64,000 bases of DNA, taken from a bacterium (lineage in GTDB: Bacteria > CAIWAD01). This document shows, piece after piece, positions 16,391 through 24,741 of this stretch. Location: NCBI GenBank assembly GCA_030429345.1, contig JAUIFJ010000007.1:1-64000 (forward strand), read 5' to 3'. The stretch's first letter is position 1; every line of letters begins with the position of its first letter. The notes beneath the pieces were generated by a model. That model did no database searches, was not told the DNA's origin, and was given only the letters and a program-made list of their open reading frames with translations. The translations under genes were made by a program, and so were the position numbers.

Positions 16391-17775
16391 AGGCTTTCGA
16401 GAAAGCGCAGCAGCCGGACGCGTTCCCCGGCCTCCAGGGCCTTGAAGGCTTCCCGGCTCTCTTCCGCTTCCCCGCCGTGCCACAGGATGGCCTCTTCCAG
16501 ACTGCGCGCGCGCCCGTCATGCAGGAACAAGGTGTGCCCGCTGACCACGTAGGTCAATCCGATGCCCCAGAGCGGAGCCGTGCGCCATTCCCGCCCGTCG
16601 GCCTCGAAGTCCGGCCGGCCGTCGGCCAGCTCCTCGCCCATGTCGTGCAGCAGCAAGTCCGTATACGGGCGGAAGGTCTGGTTCGAGACAGAGGGCACGC
16701 CGGGAAGAGATCCGCTCCGCAGTTCCGGCAGGTGGCAGCCGGCGCAACCGATCCTGTCGAAGAGCTCTTCGCCCGCCAGGGCATCGGGGTCATTCATCAG
16801 GCGTCGTACGGGAACTCCCAGGGTCTGCACATAGAACACGGCGGCTTCCAGCTCCTCGTCGGCCAGTTCCGGATCGTCGGCCAGGCTGTCCGCCTGGGGC
16901 TGTCCGTGACTGCTTTCGAAGGGGAAGACGGAATTGGTCACGCCCATGTCCCCGTGATAGGCGCCGGCCGTCTGCGCCAGCACGCTGGAGTTGGAGGCCT
17001 TGTGTCCGAAGCGGCCGAGGGCCGTTTCCCCCGTGAGCGGATCGTGGACGCGGTTCGCCCGGCCGCTGATGCCGTCCCCGTCCGCGTCGCCCGGATCCTC
17101 CAGCTCGAGCAGGGTCGTCTCGCTGACCGCCTCGAGCAGGCCGCGGCCGAAGACGGCGGGGGCCACGCGGGGCGAGACCTGCAGGTCGCCGGGCAGGGGG
17201 CGGTAGGCATCATGGATCACATAGTGCGGACGACGAAGGCTGTAGGCGGTGCCGTCCGGGTACTCGCCGGGCTCTTCGCTGTACTCCACGTACCATCGGG
17301 CATGCGCTTCGACCCCGAAGAGGGCGCGGTCGAAAAGCTGCCGGCCAAAGCCGGGAACAGGCATGGGCCCGCCATCTTCGGCCACGCCCGGAATGCTGAT
17401 GCGAAGGAACATCGATTCCGGCGCCACGCCGTTCTCCGGCGGCCGGCCCCGACCGTCTCCCGGGTGGCAGGCGATGCAGGCATTGTTGTTGAAGACCGGC
17501 CCCAGGCCCGCGTTGACCGGCGCCGGCGCGCTGACGAACTCGGCCTCGAAGGCCGCGTCCCCGGCCAGGTGCAGATCCAGGTCGCCCACATTCGGCGCCG
17601 GCAGGCGATAGGCCTGGCTGTTGCCGATGTAGACGGTGGTTTCCCCTCCCAGCAGGGCGCGATCCGGATCCGCGGCCCCCATGTCGGACAGCGGACCCGA
17701 GTCCTCTTCGCAGGCCAGCATCAGGCAGGTGCCGAGCAGCAGCGCCCTGGTGGGAGAAAAGGCGCGGCGTGTCAT
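16387..17775 (-). CDS. di-heme oxidoreductase family lipoprotein (DHOR)
   Basis: A 462-residue protein with lipobox LMLAC, so a lipid-anchored envelope protein. It has two heme motifs, CIACHPGDGRGRPP (about residue 95) and CAGCH (about residue 350), plus the family features GFGRQLFDRALFG, DADGDGISGRANRV, GRFGHKAS and LLLHDMGEEL. This matches the di-heme oxidoreductive peroxidase (thiol-oxidoreductase-like) family, which in many Gram-negatives travels with imelysins in iron-linked loci. ATG at 17775 overlaps the upstream stop (ATGA) and has GGAGGGAAGC before it. A substrate cannot be told from sequence. Confidence 0.9.
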   Translation of the reverse strand: MTRRAFSPTRALLLGTCLMLACEEDSGPLSDMGAADPDRALLGGETTVYIGNSQAYRLPAPNVGDLDLHLAGDAAFEAEFVSAPAPVNAGLGPVFNNNACIACHPGDGRGRPPENGVAPESMFLRISIPGVAEDGGPMPVPGFGRQLFDRALFGVEAHARWYVEYSEEPGEYPDGTAYSLRRPHYVIHDAYRPLPGDLQVSPRVAPAVFGRGLLEAVSETTLLELEDPGDADGDGISGRANRVHDPLTGETALGRFGHKASNSSVLAQTAGAYHGDMGVTNSVFPFESSHGQPQADSLADDPELADEELEAAVFYVQTLGVPVRRLMNDPDALAGEELFDRIGCAGCHLPELRSGSLPGVPSVSNQTFRPYTDLLLHDMGEELADGRPDFEADGREWRTAPLWGIGLTYVVSGHTLFLHDGRARSLEEAILWHGGEAEESREAFKALEAGERVRLLRFLESL

Positions 17776-18302
17776 GCTTCCCTCCAGTGCATCACGAAAA
17801 GGACCAGGGTCAGCAGCAGGCCGATGAGACAGAGGCCGGAACCCGGAAGGGCGAGCCACTGCAGGCTCTCCTTGGCCGCGCCCGTCCCGCCGAGGCCGGG
17901 CGCTCGCATGCCGGCCAGGAGCCAGAAGAGCGAATAGAGAAGAGCGCCCAGGCCGGAGGCCAGCGCCGCCGCCTGCCGCAGGCGCTCGCGACCGGGCAGG
18001 ACTCCCAGGAGCAGGATCAGGGCCAGGGCGCTGGTGCCCAGGCCGTTGGCATGCAGGTGGGCGCGCTTGTAGTAGGTCCAGGACTTGGATGTCACACGCT
18101 GCATGCTCGCCAGGTCGCCCTGGTATGCGTCGGCGAGCACGGCGCGGCCGCGCTCTTGCAGGCCCTGCTTCAGGGAATCCTCGGCCGCGCCGAAGACCGC
18201 GCCAAGACCGAAGCCGAAGAGCAGCGCCAGCAGGGCGAAAAGCAGGCCCGGAGCCAGCAGGCGAAAGGCGCCGGCTCCGGGAAGGGTGTTCGTGCTACTC
18301 AT
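17772..18302 (-). CDS. four-helix membrane protein of the imelysin operon
   Basis: A 176-residue protein with four strongly hydrophobic segments (about 15-38, 88-105, 112-130 and 147-168). Between helices 1 and 2 lies a soluble stretch with SWTYYKRAHLHANGLG; the two histidines before the helix could bind metal or heme. I do not recognise the family. It starts inside the last codons of imelysin (8-nt overlap) and ends in an ATGA overlap with the di-heme gene, so translation of all three is coupled. Confidence 0.7.
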   Translation of the reverse strand: MSSTNTLPGAGAFRLLAPGLLFALLALLFGFGLGAVFGAAEDSLKQGLQERGRAVLADAYQGDLASMQRVTSKSWTYYKRAHLHANGLGTSALALILLLGVLPGRERLRQAAALASGLGALLYSLFWLLAGMRAPGLGGTGAAKESLQWLALPGSGLCLIGLLLTLVLFVMHWREA

Positions 18303-19350
18303 CGAGCAGGGCCTTCAGGTCGCTCTCCAGGGTGGTGGCGATCGCACCCACCGCGGCCTGGGCGGCCTCGATGGCCACGCCCTGGTCCAGGTTGTCGCGG
18401 AAGGGGTGCGGAATCGCGGCGATGGCGGCGATGGCGGCGTCGATCTCCGTCAGCGTGCGCGTGTTGAGCTCCGCGTCGCGTTCGGCCACATAGTCGTTGA
18501 GACCCATGCCGCCCAGGTCTCCATTGCGCCCGCCCGTATAGGCGTGGCGGATGCTGCGGATGTTGTTCTGGAAGTCGGTCAGCGAGTTCCAGCTGAACTG
18601 GGATTCGACCAGCTCCGTGTCCTGGTTGTCGTAGGGGTCGGCGATCTTGCCCGCTCCCACTTCGTCGGCGATGCCGATCATGCCCTCGACGATTTCGTAG
18701 AGCGCGTCCTTCTGGCTAAGGAAGCGGCTGCCCGCCGAGCCCGCCTGGCGAAACTCCTGCCCGTAGGCGCCTGTCCAGCCTTCCAGCAGCAGGGCCGCGT
18801 CATCGGCGAGCACCTGGCAGACGGCCACCAGGTACTCGCTTTCGCGGACCGTGAGATCGGCGGCCATGCGCTGCATGCCATCGCGGAAGAGCAGGTACTC
18901 GGCGGTATGGAAGCCGCGCAGGGCGGGACCCAGGCCTTCGGCGATGGTCGCCGCGTTGAGTTCCAGGCTGCTGGCCAAAACATCATTGAGCTGCTGGCGG
19001 TCCACGGGCCAGCTGTCGAGGGAGGGATCCAGGCCCTGGATTTCAGCGGGACCGAAGAGAAAGGCCTCGCTGGACTCCCAGGGCGCGCGCGTGTCGATCC
19101 AGGCCTCCGCGGCCGCGTCCAGCAGGTCCTGGTTGCTCCTGTCGGCGGCCAGGGCCTGCACGGCGGCCAGCAGCGCGTCGGCATTGTCGCGCAACTCCGT
19201 ATACGTGGGGATGGCCACGCCCGAGTAGAAGGATTCCAGGTAGGGCGACAGATCCACGGTGCCGGGGCCGCCGTTGCTGTCGTCGTTGTCCGAACAGCCG
19301 CTGAAGCCGATGCCGGCAAGCAGGGCCAGAAGGGGAATGCGTGTCTTCAT
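18295..19350 (-). CDS. imelysin family lipoprotein (M75 / EfeO-like)
   Basis: A 351-residue lipoprotein (lipobox GFSGC) of the imelysin / insulin-cleaving membrane protease family, now seen mostly as iron-linked periplasmic proteins related to EfeO. The key motif GxHxxE is present in RGFHTAEYLLF (about residue 145); an N-terminal repeat (WIDTRAPWESSEAFLFGP) and a C-terminal half with YTGG and a low-complexity IDAAIAAIAAI helix follow. True peptidase activity is doubtful in the family. GGAG lies 6 bases before the ATG. The porin gene is 34 bases upstream, the small membrane protein and DHOR directly downstream: a likely iron-uptake operon. Confidence 0.9.
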   Translation of the reverse strand: MKTRIPLLALLAGIGFSGCSDNDDSNGGPGTVDLSPYLESFYSGVAIPTYTELRDNADALLAAVQALAADRSNQDLLDAAAEAWIDTRAPWESSEAFLFGPAEIQGLDPSLDSWPVDRQQLNDVLASSLELNAATIAEGLGPALRGFHTAEYLLFRDGMQRMAADLTVRESEYLVAVCQVLADDAALLLEGWTGAYGQEFRQAGSAGSRFLSQKDALYEIVEGMIGIADEVGAGKIADPYDNQDTELVESQFSWNSLTDFQNNIRSIRHAYTGGRNGDLGGMGLNDYVAERDAELNTRTLTEIDAAIAAIAAIPHPFRDNLDQGVAIEAAQAAVGAIATTLESDLKALLDE

Positions 19351-19384
19351 GAGTACTCCGGTCTGTATGATGAAAGGTCTGTGA

Positions 19385-20626
19385 CTACTCTGTGCGGAAA
19401 AAGGTGCCCTGGAAGCCCAGGCCCAGGCTGAAGGTGGTTTCCGGGCGAATGCTGCCGGCGCCGAAGCTGCGGCGGGAGAGCTCGGCCTTCAGGACCCAGC
19501 TTGACGCCGTGCTGAGATGCAGGCCGCCGGAGACAAGCCGGCGATCGAAGCGTGGCACGGGGAAAAGTCCCGCGTCCGTGTGCGCCATGCTGTTGTAGCG
19601 CGCCCAGCCCAGCCAGGGGCGCAGCAGGCCTTTCCGGCCCAGGACCTGCGCCAGGTTCCAGCCGGCTTCCAGCTGGAGGCTGCGTGCGCCTTCGGCCACC
19701 GGAGTGCGCGGGACGCCGAGGGCCGTGCTCAGCCGGCTGTTGCGGGAACGGATCGCGGCCGCGTCGGAGAGGCGGCCCTCCAGGCCCGAGGCGCGCAGCA
19801 GCAGCGGGCCGTGTTCCAGCATCGCGTGCGCCTCGAGCAGGCTGACCGTGCCGGAAGCGCTGCCCAGGTCGTCCTTGGGCCGGTTGCCCACGCTGTTGCC
19901 CAGGTATCCGGACACGCCCAGTGTGAGACCTTCGCCCGGTCGCCAGTCGCAGCGGGCCGCCAGGGCCAGGGCGTCGGCGCGCACCTGCTCGAAGCGCAGC
20001 TGGTGTCCGCCGCGGATCCAGTGCTTCGAGTCGAAGCCGCTGGAGTCCAGGCCGTTGACCAGTTGCAGGACGGCGGACCAGGCCTGGCGATCGATGTATA
20101 CGCCGACACCGCTCTCGTGCCAGCTGGAGGGCAGCAGGCCGCTCTCGGCCTCGGGCCTCAGCAGGCTGAACCAGTCCAATGGCTTGTGATCCAGGGCATG
20201 CAGTCCGATCGGCAGCAGGAGGCGTCCGGCCTGGATCCGCACGTTGTCGCCCAGGCGCCACCCAAGGAGCAGCTGCTCCAGGAGGATCTCGCCACCCTTC
20301 TCGACTTCCTGCTCGTACTCGCCGAATTCCTCGTACTCCAGTTCCATGGCGGCGCCGGTGCCGCCGTGCTCGAACTCGATCTCGGCCTTCCAGTAGATCC
20401 TGTGATCCAGATCTCCCTCGAATTCAAGCACGAAGCGGGGCAGGTCGATGGTGGCCCGGCTGTCCTTCGGCGCTCCCGAGGGACTGCTTTTCTGGTCCGG
20501 GCCGTAGTCGTGGTGAGAGTAGACGATTTCGCCATAGCCCTTGAGTTCGAAGGCCCCGGCCGGGGGCCACAACAGGGTCAGTCCCAGCGCGAGGCCGAGC
20601 GGGCGGAGGAGGGGGTTGATCTGCAC
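19385..20626 (-). CDS. porin, phosphate-selective porin O/P-like
   Basis: A 413-residue outer-membrane barrel. After a signal peptide (LGLALGLTLLWPPAGA) come FELKGYGEIVYS, then an RFVLEFEGDLDHRIYWKAEIEFEH strand pair (given as two strands), a very acidic loop (YEEFGEYEQEVEKGGE), the hallmark LEQLLLGWRLGDNVRIQAG and LLPIGL, and a C-terminal strand LGLGFQGTFFR. This is the pattern of OprO/OprP-like porins in FCB and proteobacteria. The acidic loop would suit cations such as iron rather than phosphate. GTG at 20626 is chosen because an upstream TTG at 20662 lies inside the predicted -10. First gene of the imelysin operon. Confidence 0.8.
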   Translation of the reverse strand: MQINPLLRPLGLALGLTLLWPPAGAFELKGYGEIVYSHHDYGPDQKSSPSGAPKDSRATIDLPRFVLEFEGDLDHRIYWKAEIEFEHGGTGAAMELEYEEFGEYEQEVEKGGEILLEQLLLGWRLGDNVRIQAGRLLLPIGLHALDHKPLDWFSLLRPEAESGLLPSSWHESGVGVYIDRQAWSAVLQLVNGLDSSGFDSKHWIRGGHQLRFEQVRADALALAARCDWRPGEGLTLGVSGYLGNSVGNRPKDDLGSASGTVSLLEAHAMLEHGPLLLRASGLEGRLSDAAAIRSRNSRLSTALGVPRTPVAEGARSLQLEAGWNLAQVLGRKGLLRPWLGWARYNSMAHTDAGLFPVPRFDRRLVSGGLHLSTASSWVLKAELSRRSFGAGSIRPETTFSLGLGFQGTFFRTE

Positions 20627-20659
20627 TCTGCGAATACCTTTCGTCCGACAAGTCAGCTG

Positions 20660-20688
20660 CAAGATAGAAACTTAGGAAGGACAAACAA
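20660..20688 (-). promoter_or_regulatory. predicted sigma70-type promoter of the porin-imelysin operon
   Basis: On the minus strand TTGTTT (20688-20683), a 16-base spacer and TATCTT (20666-20661). The start of transcription would be about 30 bases before the GTG at 20626. No clear Fur box is visible around it. Confidence 0.55.
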
Positions 20689-20785
20689 GGAGTACGGGGA
20701 ATGGCAACGGCGGGCGCCGGGGTTTTCAGGCGAAGAGGGAAATCCGTGGTTCGGGAGGGCAGGCCGCTGCTTCGGCAGGGCTTCC

Positions 20786-20968
20786 CTAGCGGTTCTGCAG
20801 CCAGCGCAGCAGGAGCATCAGCCCGCCCAGCAGGGCCAGGGCCGCGGGGGCCGTGGCCTGGAAGCGCCGCCAGCGCCGTCGGCCGGGAGAGGTGAAGCGG
20901 CGGGGTTCGCGCGGGGAATCGGACCCGCCGGAAGAGTTTTCCGGCGGGTCCGCGGAGGGATCGTTCAT
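20786..20968 (-). CDS. small tail-anchored membrane protein
   Basis: 60 residues: a polar, Pro/Ser/Arg-rich N-terminal half (EPRRFTSPGRRRWRRF) and a C-terminal membrane helix ALALLGGLMLLLRWLQNR. Its ATG overlaps the stop of the S10 peptidase (ATGA) and AAGGGCGG precedes it, which supports real translation. No family recognised. A role with the peptidase is possible but unproven. Confidence 0.55.
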   Translation of the reverse strand: MNDPSADPPENSSGGSDSPREPRRFTSPGRRRWRRFQATAPAALALLGGLMLLLRWLQNR

Positions 20969-22464
20969 TTGCCGCCCTTGTAGAAGGCTTCCGTATCCGC
21001 CGTGAAGCGCTTGCGCGATTCTTCCCAGCTGTAGAACATGTGCCCGCCCTTGTAGTTGATCTGGTCGATGCGCCGGCGGGCCTCGGCATCCAGCTTCATC
21101 AGTCCCGTGATCCGCGCGCTGCCGAAGTAGGGCGTGACCAGGTCGTAGAGACCGTGTACGATGCGGACCTTCATGTGCGGGTTGAGCGACATGCCGTAGC
21201 GCAGTTCGTCGGTCGAGCCGACCTGGCTCTCGAAGGCGTGCCGCTTCTGGTCGACCTTCCAGGAGCTGTTGACTTCCATGCTGAGCAGGGTGTAGCGGCG
21301 ATCGGTCTTCAGGCCGATGGTGTCACGCAGCTGGGAATTGATGCCGGCGCTGAAGAGGGAATCGATGCCGGCGAGGGTCGGATCCGGCCCTTCATAGTGC
21401 GGTCGATCGGGGAAGGGGTCCGCCGTGCTGACGCTGGCGTCGTACAGACCGCAGACACGGCCCTTGTCGCGCAGCAGCTCGCGGCAGAAGGTCATCAGGT
21501 CCACGCGGCCCTGTTGCCGCTCGAGCAGGGAGGGCGTCAGGCCGGTCTGCTTGGCCATTTCCTGGAGCACTTCCCGGCGCTCGTTTGCCGGCAGGGCCTC
21601 GCCCGCCGCCAGGAAAGGGACCAGGCGGCGCAGGGCAAAGTCCTCCGCTTCCCCGAGCACGCGCTTCAAGGGGACCCGGCTGCCGAAACTGCTGCGGCCG
21701 TGGGCCTGGGCGGCGGCGACCAGGCTGGGGTAGAGGGCGGCCCAGCCGATCACATCGTAGTCCGAGCTGTTGAGGAAGTACCACTCCAGCGCCGGGCTGA
21801 TCAGCATGGCGCCGCAGAGGCCGACGCCGTGCTGTTCCTGCAGGTGCTTGACCAGGCGCGCCACGCGGAAGCCGCCATAGCTCTCGCCGGCGATGTATAC
21901 GGGGCTCAGCCAGCGGCCGTGATCCGAAAGGAAGCGCTCGATGAATTCGCCCAGCGTGTCCAGATCCTTGTTCAGCGAATAGAACTCTTCGGCGACGGCC
22001 CTGGTCTTCTTGTCGGCCTTGTCCTGCGCGTCGTCGGCCTCCTTGCCCTCGGCGGCGGGGATCACGCGGGAAAGACCGGTGCCGATGGGATCGATGAAGA
22101 CCAGGTCGGTGAAAGGCAGCCAGGATTCGGGGTTGTCGCACAACTGCGTCGGCATGGCGGGCAGGCTGCCGTCCGCGTTGAACATCACGCGCCGCGGCCC
22201 CAGGGCGCCCATGTGCAGGTAGGCGCTGGCCGCGCCCGGTCCGCCGTTGAAAACGAAGGTCAGGGGGCGCTTGCCGGCCTGCCGTGTATCACGCAGGTAG
22301 GCCACATGGAACATCTCGGCCACGGGGCGATGCTGTTTGTGCAGCACGGTCCAGCCCGCATGGGCCGTGTAGCGGAACTTGCCGCCGCGGGGCGGCTGGA
22401 AACTGAAGGTCGAGTTCGCGCCGGCAGGTGCCTCGTGGGCGGCCGCTTTCGGGTCCTGGCTCAT
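20965..22464 (-). CDS. serine carboxypeptidase, S10 family
   Basis: A 499-residue alpha/beta-hydrolase that removes C-terminal amino acids. Oxyanion-hole motif NGGPGAAS, the substrate pocket GTGLSRV, the nucleophile motif IAGESYGGFR (Ser), the acid in HGLYDLVTPYFGS and the catalytic His in YKGGHMFYSWEES are all visible, so it should be active. There is no signal peptide, which is unusual because S10 enzymes are mostly secreted or vacuolar; bacterial cytoplasmic members exist. ATG at 22464 is chosen over an upstream 22518 because a TATATTG promoter box lies at 22512-22506. It is followed by a coupled small membrane protein. Confidence 0.92.
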   Translation of the reverse strand: MSQDPKAAAHEAPAGANSTFSFQPPRGGKFRYTAHAGWTVLHKQHRPVAEMFHVAYLRDTRQAGKRPLTFVFNGGPGAASAYLHMGALGPRRVMFNADGSLPAMPTQLCDNPESWLPFTDLVFIDPIGTGLSRVIPAAEGKEADDAQDKADKKTRAVAEEFYSLNKDLDTLGEFIERFLSDHGRWLSPVYIAGESYGGFRVARLVKHLQEQHGVGLCGAMLISPALEWYFLNSSDYDVIGWAALYPSLVAAAQAHGRSSFGSRVPLKRVLGEAEDFALRRLVPFLAAGEALPANERREVLQEMAKQTGLTPSLLERQQGRVDLMTFCRELLRDKGRVCGLYDASVSTADPFPDRPHYEGPDPTLAGIDSLFSAGINSQLRDTIGLKTDRRYTLLSMEVNSSWKVDQKRHAFESQVGSTDELRYGMSLNPHMKVRIVHGLYDLVTPYFGSARITGLMKLDAEARRRIDQINYKGGHMFYSWEESRKRFTADTEAFYKGGK

Positions 22465-22505
22465 GGGGGAGATTCTCCAGTCTGGGTCGATTCGGTTTTG
22501 CCGGG

Positions 22506-22512
22506 CAATATA
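22506..22512 (-). promoter_or_regulatory. putative -10 element TATATTG for the S10 peptidase
   Basis: TATATTG on the minus strand, about 42 bases before the chosen ATG. A TTGACG word lies 13 bases upstream, too close for a normal -35. Confidence 0.4.
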
Positions 22513-22557
22513 GCTCACCCGAGAGCGTCAACCCACGCAACACCGTTTCCGCCTTAA

Positions 22558-22712
22558 ATCGCTATCGCTATCGCTATCGGGATCGCTATCGACGTATCAC
22601 AACCAATACCGGATCGCCCGCGAATGCGGTGCAGGACTGGCCGCATTAGCGGGGGGATCGGTTTGGTGTTTCCAGGATCGATAGCGATAGCGATCCCGAT
22701 AGCGATAGCGAT
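22558..22712. repeat. inverted GCTATC/GATAGC hexamer repeat
   Basis: Two short arrays of the hexamer GCTATC face each other: 22558-22591 and, inverted, 22679-22712. The arms share a perfect 28-bp inverted repeat (22564-22591 with 22685-22712), both interrupted by the same GGGATC variant. The spacer is 93 bases. In RNA this would fold into a long hairpin. No gene is visible between the S10 start (22464) and tRNA-Ala (22787). Confidence 0.85.
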
Positions 22713-22754
22713 AAAGATGGGGTGCTATGTTGGATGGGAAAGGGCTGGGAGCAC

Positions 22755-22784
22755 AAAGGCCGGAAACCTATGGTTCCGGCCTTT
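22755..22784 (-). terminator. hairpin downstream of tRNA-Ala
   Basis: 10-bp stem AAAGGCCGGA/TCCGGCCTTT with a partly paired loop, 3 bases past the tRNA-Ala end on the minus strand; the T-tail is short. Likely 3' end of the tRNA transcript. Confidence 0.6.
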
Positions 22785-22786
22785 GA

Positions 22787-22859
22787 TGGAGCTGATGGGG
22801 ATCGAACCCACGACCTCTACATTGCGAACGTAGCGCTCTCCCAACTGAGCTACAGCCCC
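22787..22859 (-). tRNA. tRNA-Ala(CGC)
   Basis: 73 nt on the minus strand. Acceptor GGGGCTG/CAGCTCC contains the G3-T70 wobble pair, the identity mark for alanyl-tRNA synthetase. Anticodon stem CTACG/TGTAG encloses TTCGCAA, anticodon CGC (reads GCG). D-arm TAGCTCAGTTGG and T-loop TTCGATC are standard. CCA is not encoded. Confidence 0.95.
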
Positions 22860-22892
22860 GTGAGGCGGCAGGCCGCCTTTGGGCAAGCACCA

Positions 22893-22921
22893 AATGTAGG
22901 GTGTGCATGGATTTCAAGCAA
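22893..22921 (-). promoter_or_regulatory. predicted promoter of tRNA-Ala
   Basis: On the minus strand TTGCTT (22921-22916), 17-base spacer, TACATT (22898-22893), about 35 bases before the tRNA. A TACATT box sits similarly before tRNA-Gln (768-763). Confidence 0.55.
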
Positions 22922-22935
22922 ACAGGAGCCCCTCC

Positions 22936-23484
22936 TTGCTGAGCCGCTTTCTCCTGCGCCTGCGCGCGCCGCTGCGCCTGGTCCTGTTCATGGCCCTGGG
23001 CTACGCGCTGACCCTGTTCGTTCCCGATGGAGTGATCCGCTGGATGGCGATCCGCCCGCGGACGACGGAAGGCCTGAGCGGAGTGCTGCTGCACCCCCTG
23101 CTGCATTTCGGCTGGCCGCACCTTTGGGCCAATACGGTGGGCGTCTTGCTCTTCGGAGGGCTGGTGGCGCTGGAATCCAGGGAACGCTTTCTGCGTGTGA
23201 CAGCCCTCGGCTGGCTGCCGGGCGGCCTGCTGACCTGGCTCATCTCGCCTTCGGCCGCCTGGGTCGGCGGCGCCAGCGGAGTGGTCTTCGCCTACCTGGC
23301 CTACCTCATGCTGCAGGGCTTCTACCGCAGGCGCCTGCTGCCTGCGCTCTTCAGCCTGGCGATGATCGTCCTCTTCTACGGCAGCCTGATCGGCTTGCTG
23401 CCGGTGGAGCAGGGAGTCTCCTGGCAGGGGCATGCGGCGGGATTCCTGGCCGGCGCCCTGGCGGCCAGTCGTCTACGAAGCTAG
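22936..23484 (+). CDS. rhomboid family intramembrane serine protease
   Basis: A 182-residue protein with six hydrophobic segments. Rhomboid marks: HFGWPHLWANTVGVLLFGG between helices 1 and 2, the serine motif GGASGVVFAYL (GxSG) in the fourth helix and a histidine in SWQGHAAGFLAG near the end, giving a complete Ser-His dyad. It cleaves membrane-spanning substrates; the natural target is unknown. TTG at 22936 is chosen because AGGAG lies 7 bases upstream; an ATG at 22903 would add 11 residues without a ribosome site. It converges with the aminotransferase gene (27-base gap). Confidence 0.85.
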   Translation: MLSRFLLRLRAPLRLVLFMALGYALTLFVPDGVIRWMAIRPRTTEGLSGVLLHPLLHFGWPHLWANTVGVLLFGGLVALESRERFLRVTALGWLPGGLLTWLISPSAAWVGGASGVVFAYLAYLMLQGFYRRRLLPALFSLAMIVLFYGSLIGLLPVEQGVSWQGHAAGFLAGALAASRLRS

Positions 23485-23511
23485 CCATCGAATCCCTTTG
23501 CCAAGGGCCCC

Positions 23512-24741
23512 CTAGAGGGCCGGCGCGGCCGCTTCTTCTGTAAAAGGGTGCCTGCGCCGCCAGCTTCCCAGGAAGTCCTCGATGCGATCGAAGGCTTCGG
23601 CGAGCACCTCGTCCCCGGGCAGGGTCACGATGCGGAAGTAGGACGGCTGTCCCTGCAGGCCGAAGCCGCTGCCCTGTACGACAATCACACCGGTCTCGAG
23701 AATCAGTTCGCGCACGAAGTCCTCGTCGCGACCGGCGATCTGCAGGCTGGGGAAGGCGTAGAAGGCTCCCTGCGGCTCGACGCACTGGACCCCTTCGATG
23801 GCGTTGAGCCGCTCGGCGCAGAAGCGGGCGCGGCGGCTGAGAATGTCGCAGAGGGGCGGCAGGTGCTCCTGGGCTCCGAGCAGGGCCGGCGCGATGGCGT
23901 GCTGCTGCGGGTGCCCGGCGCTCAAGCGCACTCGGCTCAGCTTGCGCATCCCCTGCAGGTAGTCCTCGCAGAGTCCCGCCGGTCCGCTGGTGATGCTCCA
24001 GCCGCAACGCAGGCCGGGGGCGATATAGTTCTTGCTCAGGCCGTTGATGGTGACGATGCAGACATCGTCGGCCAGGCTGGCGCTGGGCACGTGTTCGTGG
24101 CCGTTGAACAGGATGCGGTCGTAGATCTCGTCGGAGATCAGCACCAGCTTGTGCCCGCGGCAGAGGTCGATCACGGCCTCGATGGTCTCGCGGCTGTAGA
24201 CGCAGCCCGTCGGATTGTTGGGATTGATCAGGACGATGGCCCGTGTGCGGCCGTCGATCTGTTCCGCCATGTGCTCGATGTCCGGCTGCCAGTTGTTGCT
24301 CTCGTCCAGCCGGTAGCGGCGCGTTTCGGCTTCCAGGCGCGAAAGCAGCGCCGCGTAGAGCGGGTATCCCGGCGCGGGCAGCAGCACGTTGTCCCCGCTG
24401 TTGACCAGGGCGCTCAGGGCCATGTCGATGGCTTCCGACCCGCCGTTGGTCACCAGGACCTCCTGCACCTTGCGCAGGCCGCGGCTTTCGGCCTGCCGGC
24501 GGATGGCGGCGCGCGCCTCGGCCAGGCCGCTGGAGTGGCTGTAGCCGTTGTGGTTCTCCCGGATCGCCCGGATCATCGCCTCCTGGATGCACTCCGGCGT
24601 GCGGAATCCGAAGATGTTCGGGTCGCCGATGTTCAGGTTGAGCAGCTTCCGTCCCCGGCGCTGGGCCTCCTCGGCCAGCTGGACCACTTCACGGTTGGCG
24701 TAGCGGATTCCGGCCGTGCGGCGGGCGGCGCGAATGCTCAT
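23512..24741 (-). CDS. PLP-dependent aminotransferase, AlaA/aspartate aminotransferase type
   Basis: A 409-residue fold-type I aminotransferase. Features in order: NIGDPNIFGF, GYSHSSGLAEARAAI, VTNGGSEAID, PAPGYPLYAA, INPNNPTGCVYS, ISDEIYDRI, and the PLP lysine in GLSKNYIAPGLRCGW, then YFRIVTLPG with the substrate-binding arginine. Length and motifs are closest to glutamate-pyruvate aminotransferases (AlaA / AlaT). ATG at 24741 follows AAAGGATC at good spacing. It faces the 24948 gene head to head across about 206 bases that must hold both promoters. Confidence 0.88.
   Translation of the reverse strand: MSIRAARRTAGIRYANREVVQLAEEAQRRGRKLLNLNIGDPNIFGFRTPECIQEAMIRAIRENHNGYSHSSGLAEARAAIRRQAESRGLRKVQEVLVTNGGSEAIDMALSALVNSGDNVLLPAPGYPLYAALLSRLEAETRRYRLDESNNWQPDIEHMAEQIDGRTRAIVLINPNNPTGCVYSRETIEAVIDLCRGHKLVLISDEIYDRILFNGHEHVPSASLADDVCIVTINGLSKNYIAPGLRCGWSITSGPAGLCEDYLQGMRKLSRVRLSAGHPQQHAIAPALLGAQEHLPPLCDILSRRARFCAERLNAIEGVQCVEPQGAFYAFPSLQIAGRDEDFVRELILETGVIVVQGSGFGLQGQPSYFRIVTLPGDEVLAEAFDRIEDFLGSWRRRHPFTEEAAAPAL

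Noticed and set aside
16126-17937. 603-codon plus-strand frame across the di-heme gene
   Set aside because: It runs over two well-supported genes in the wrong frame and has no family features.
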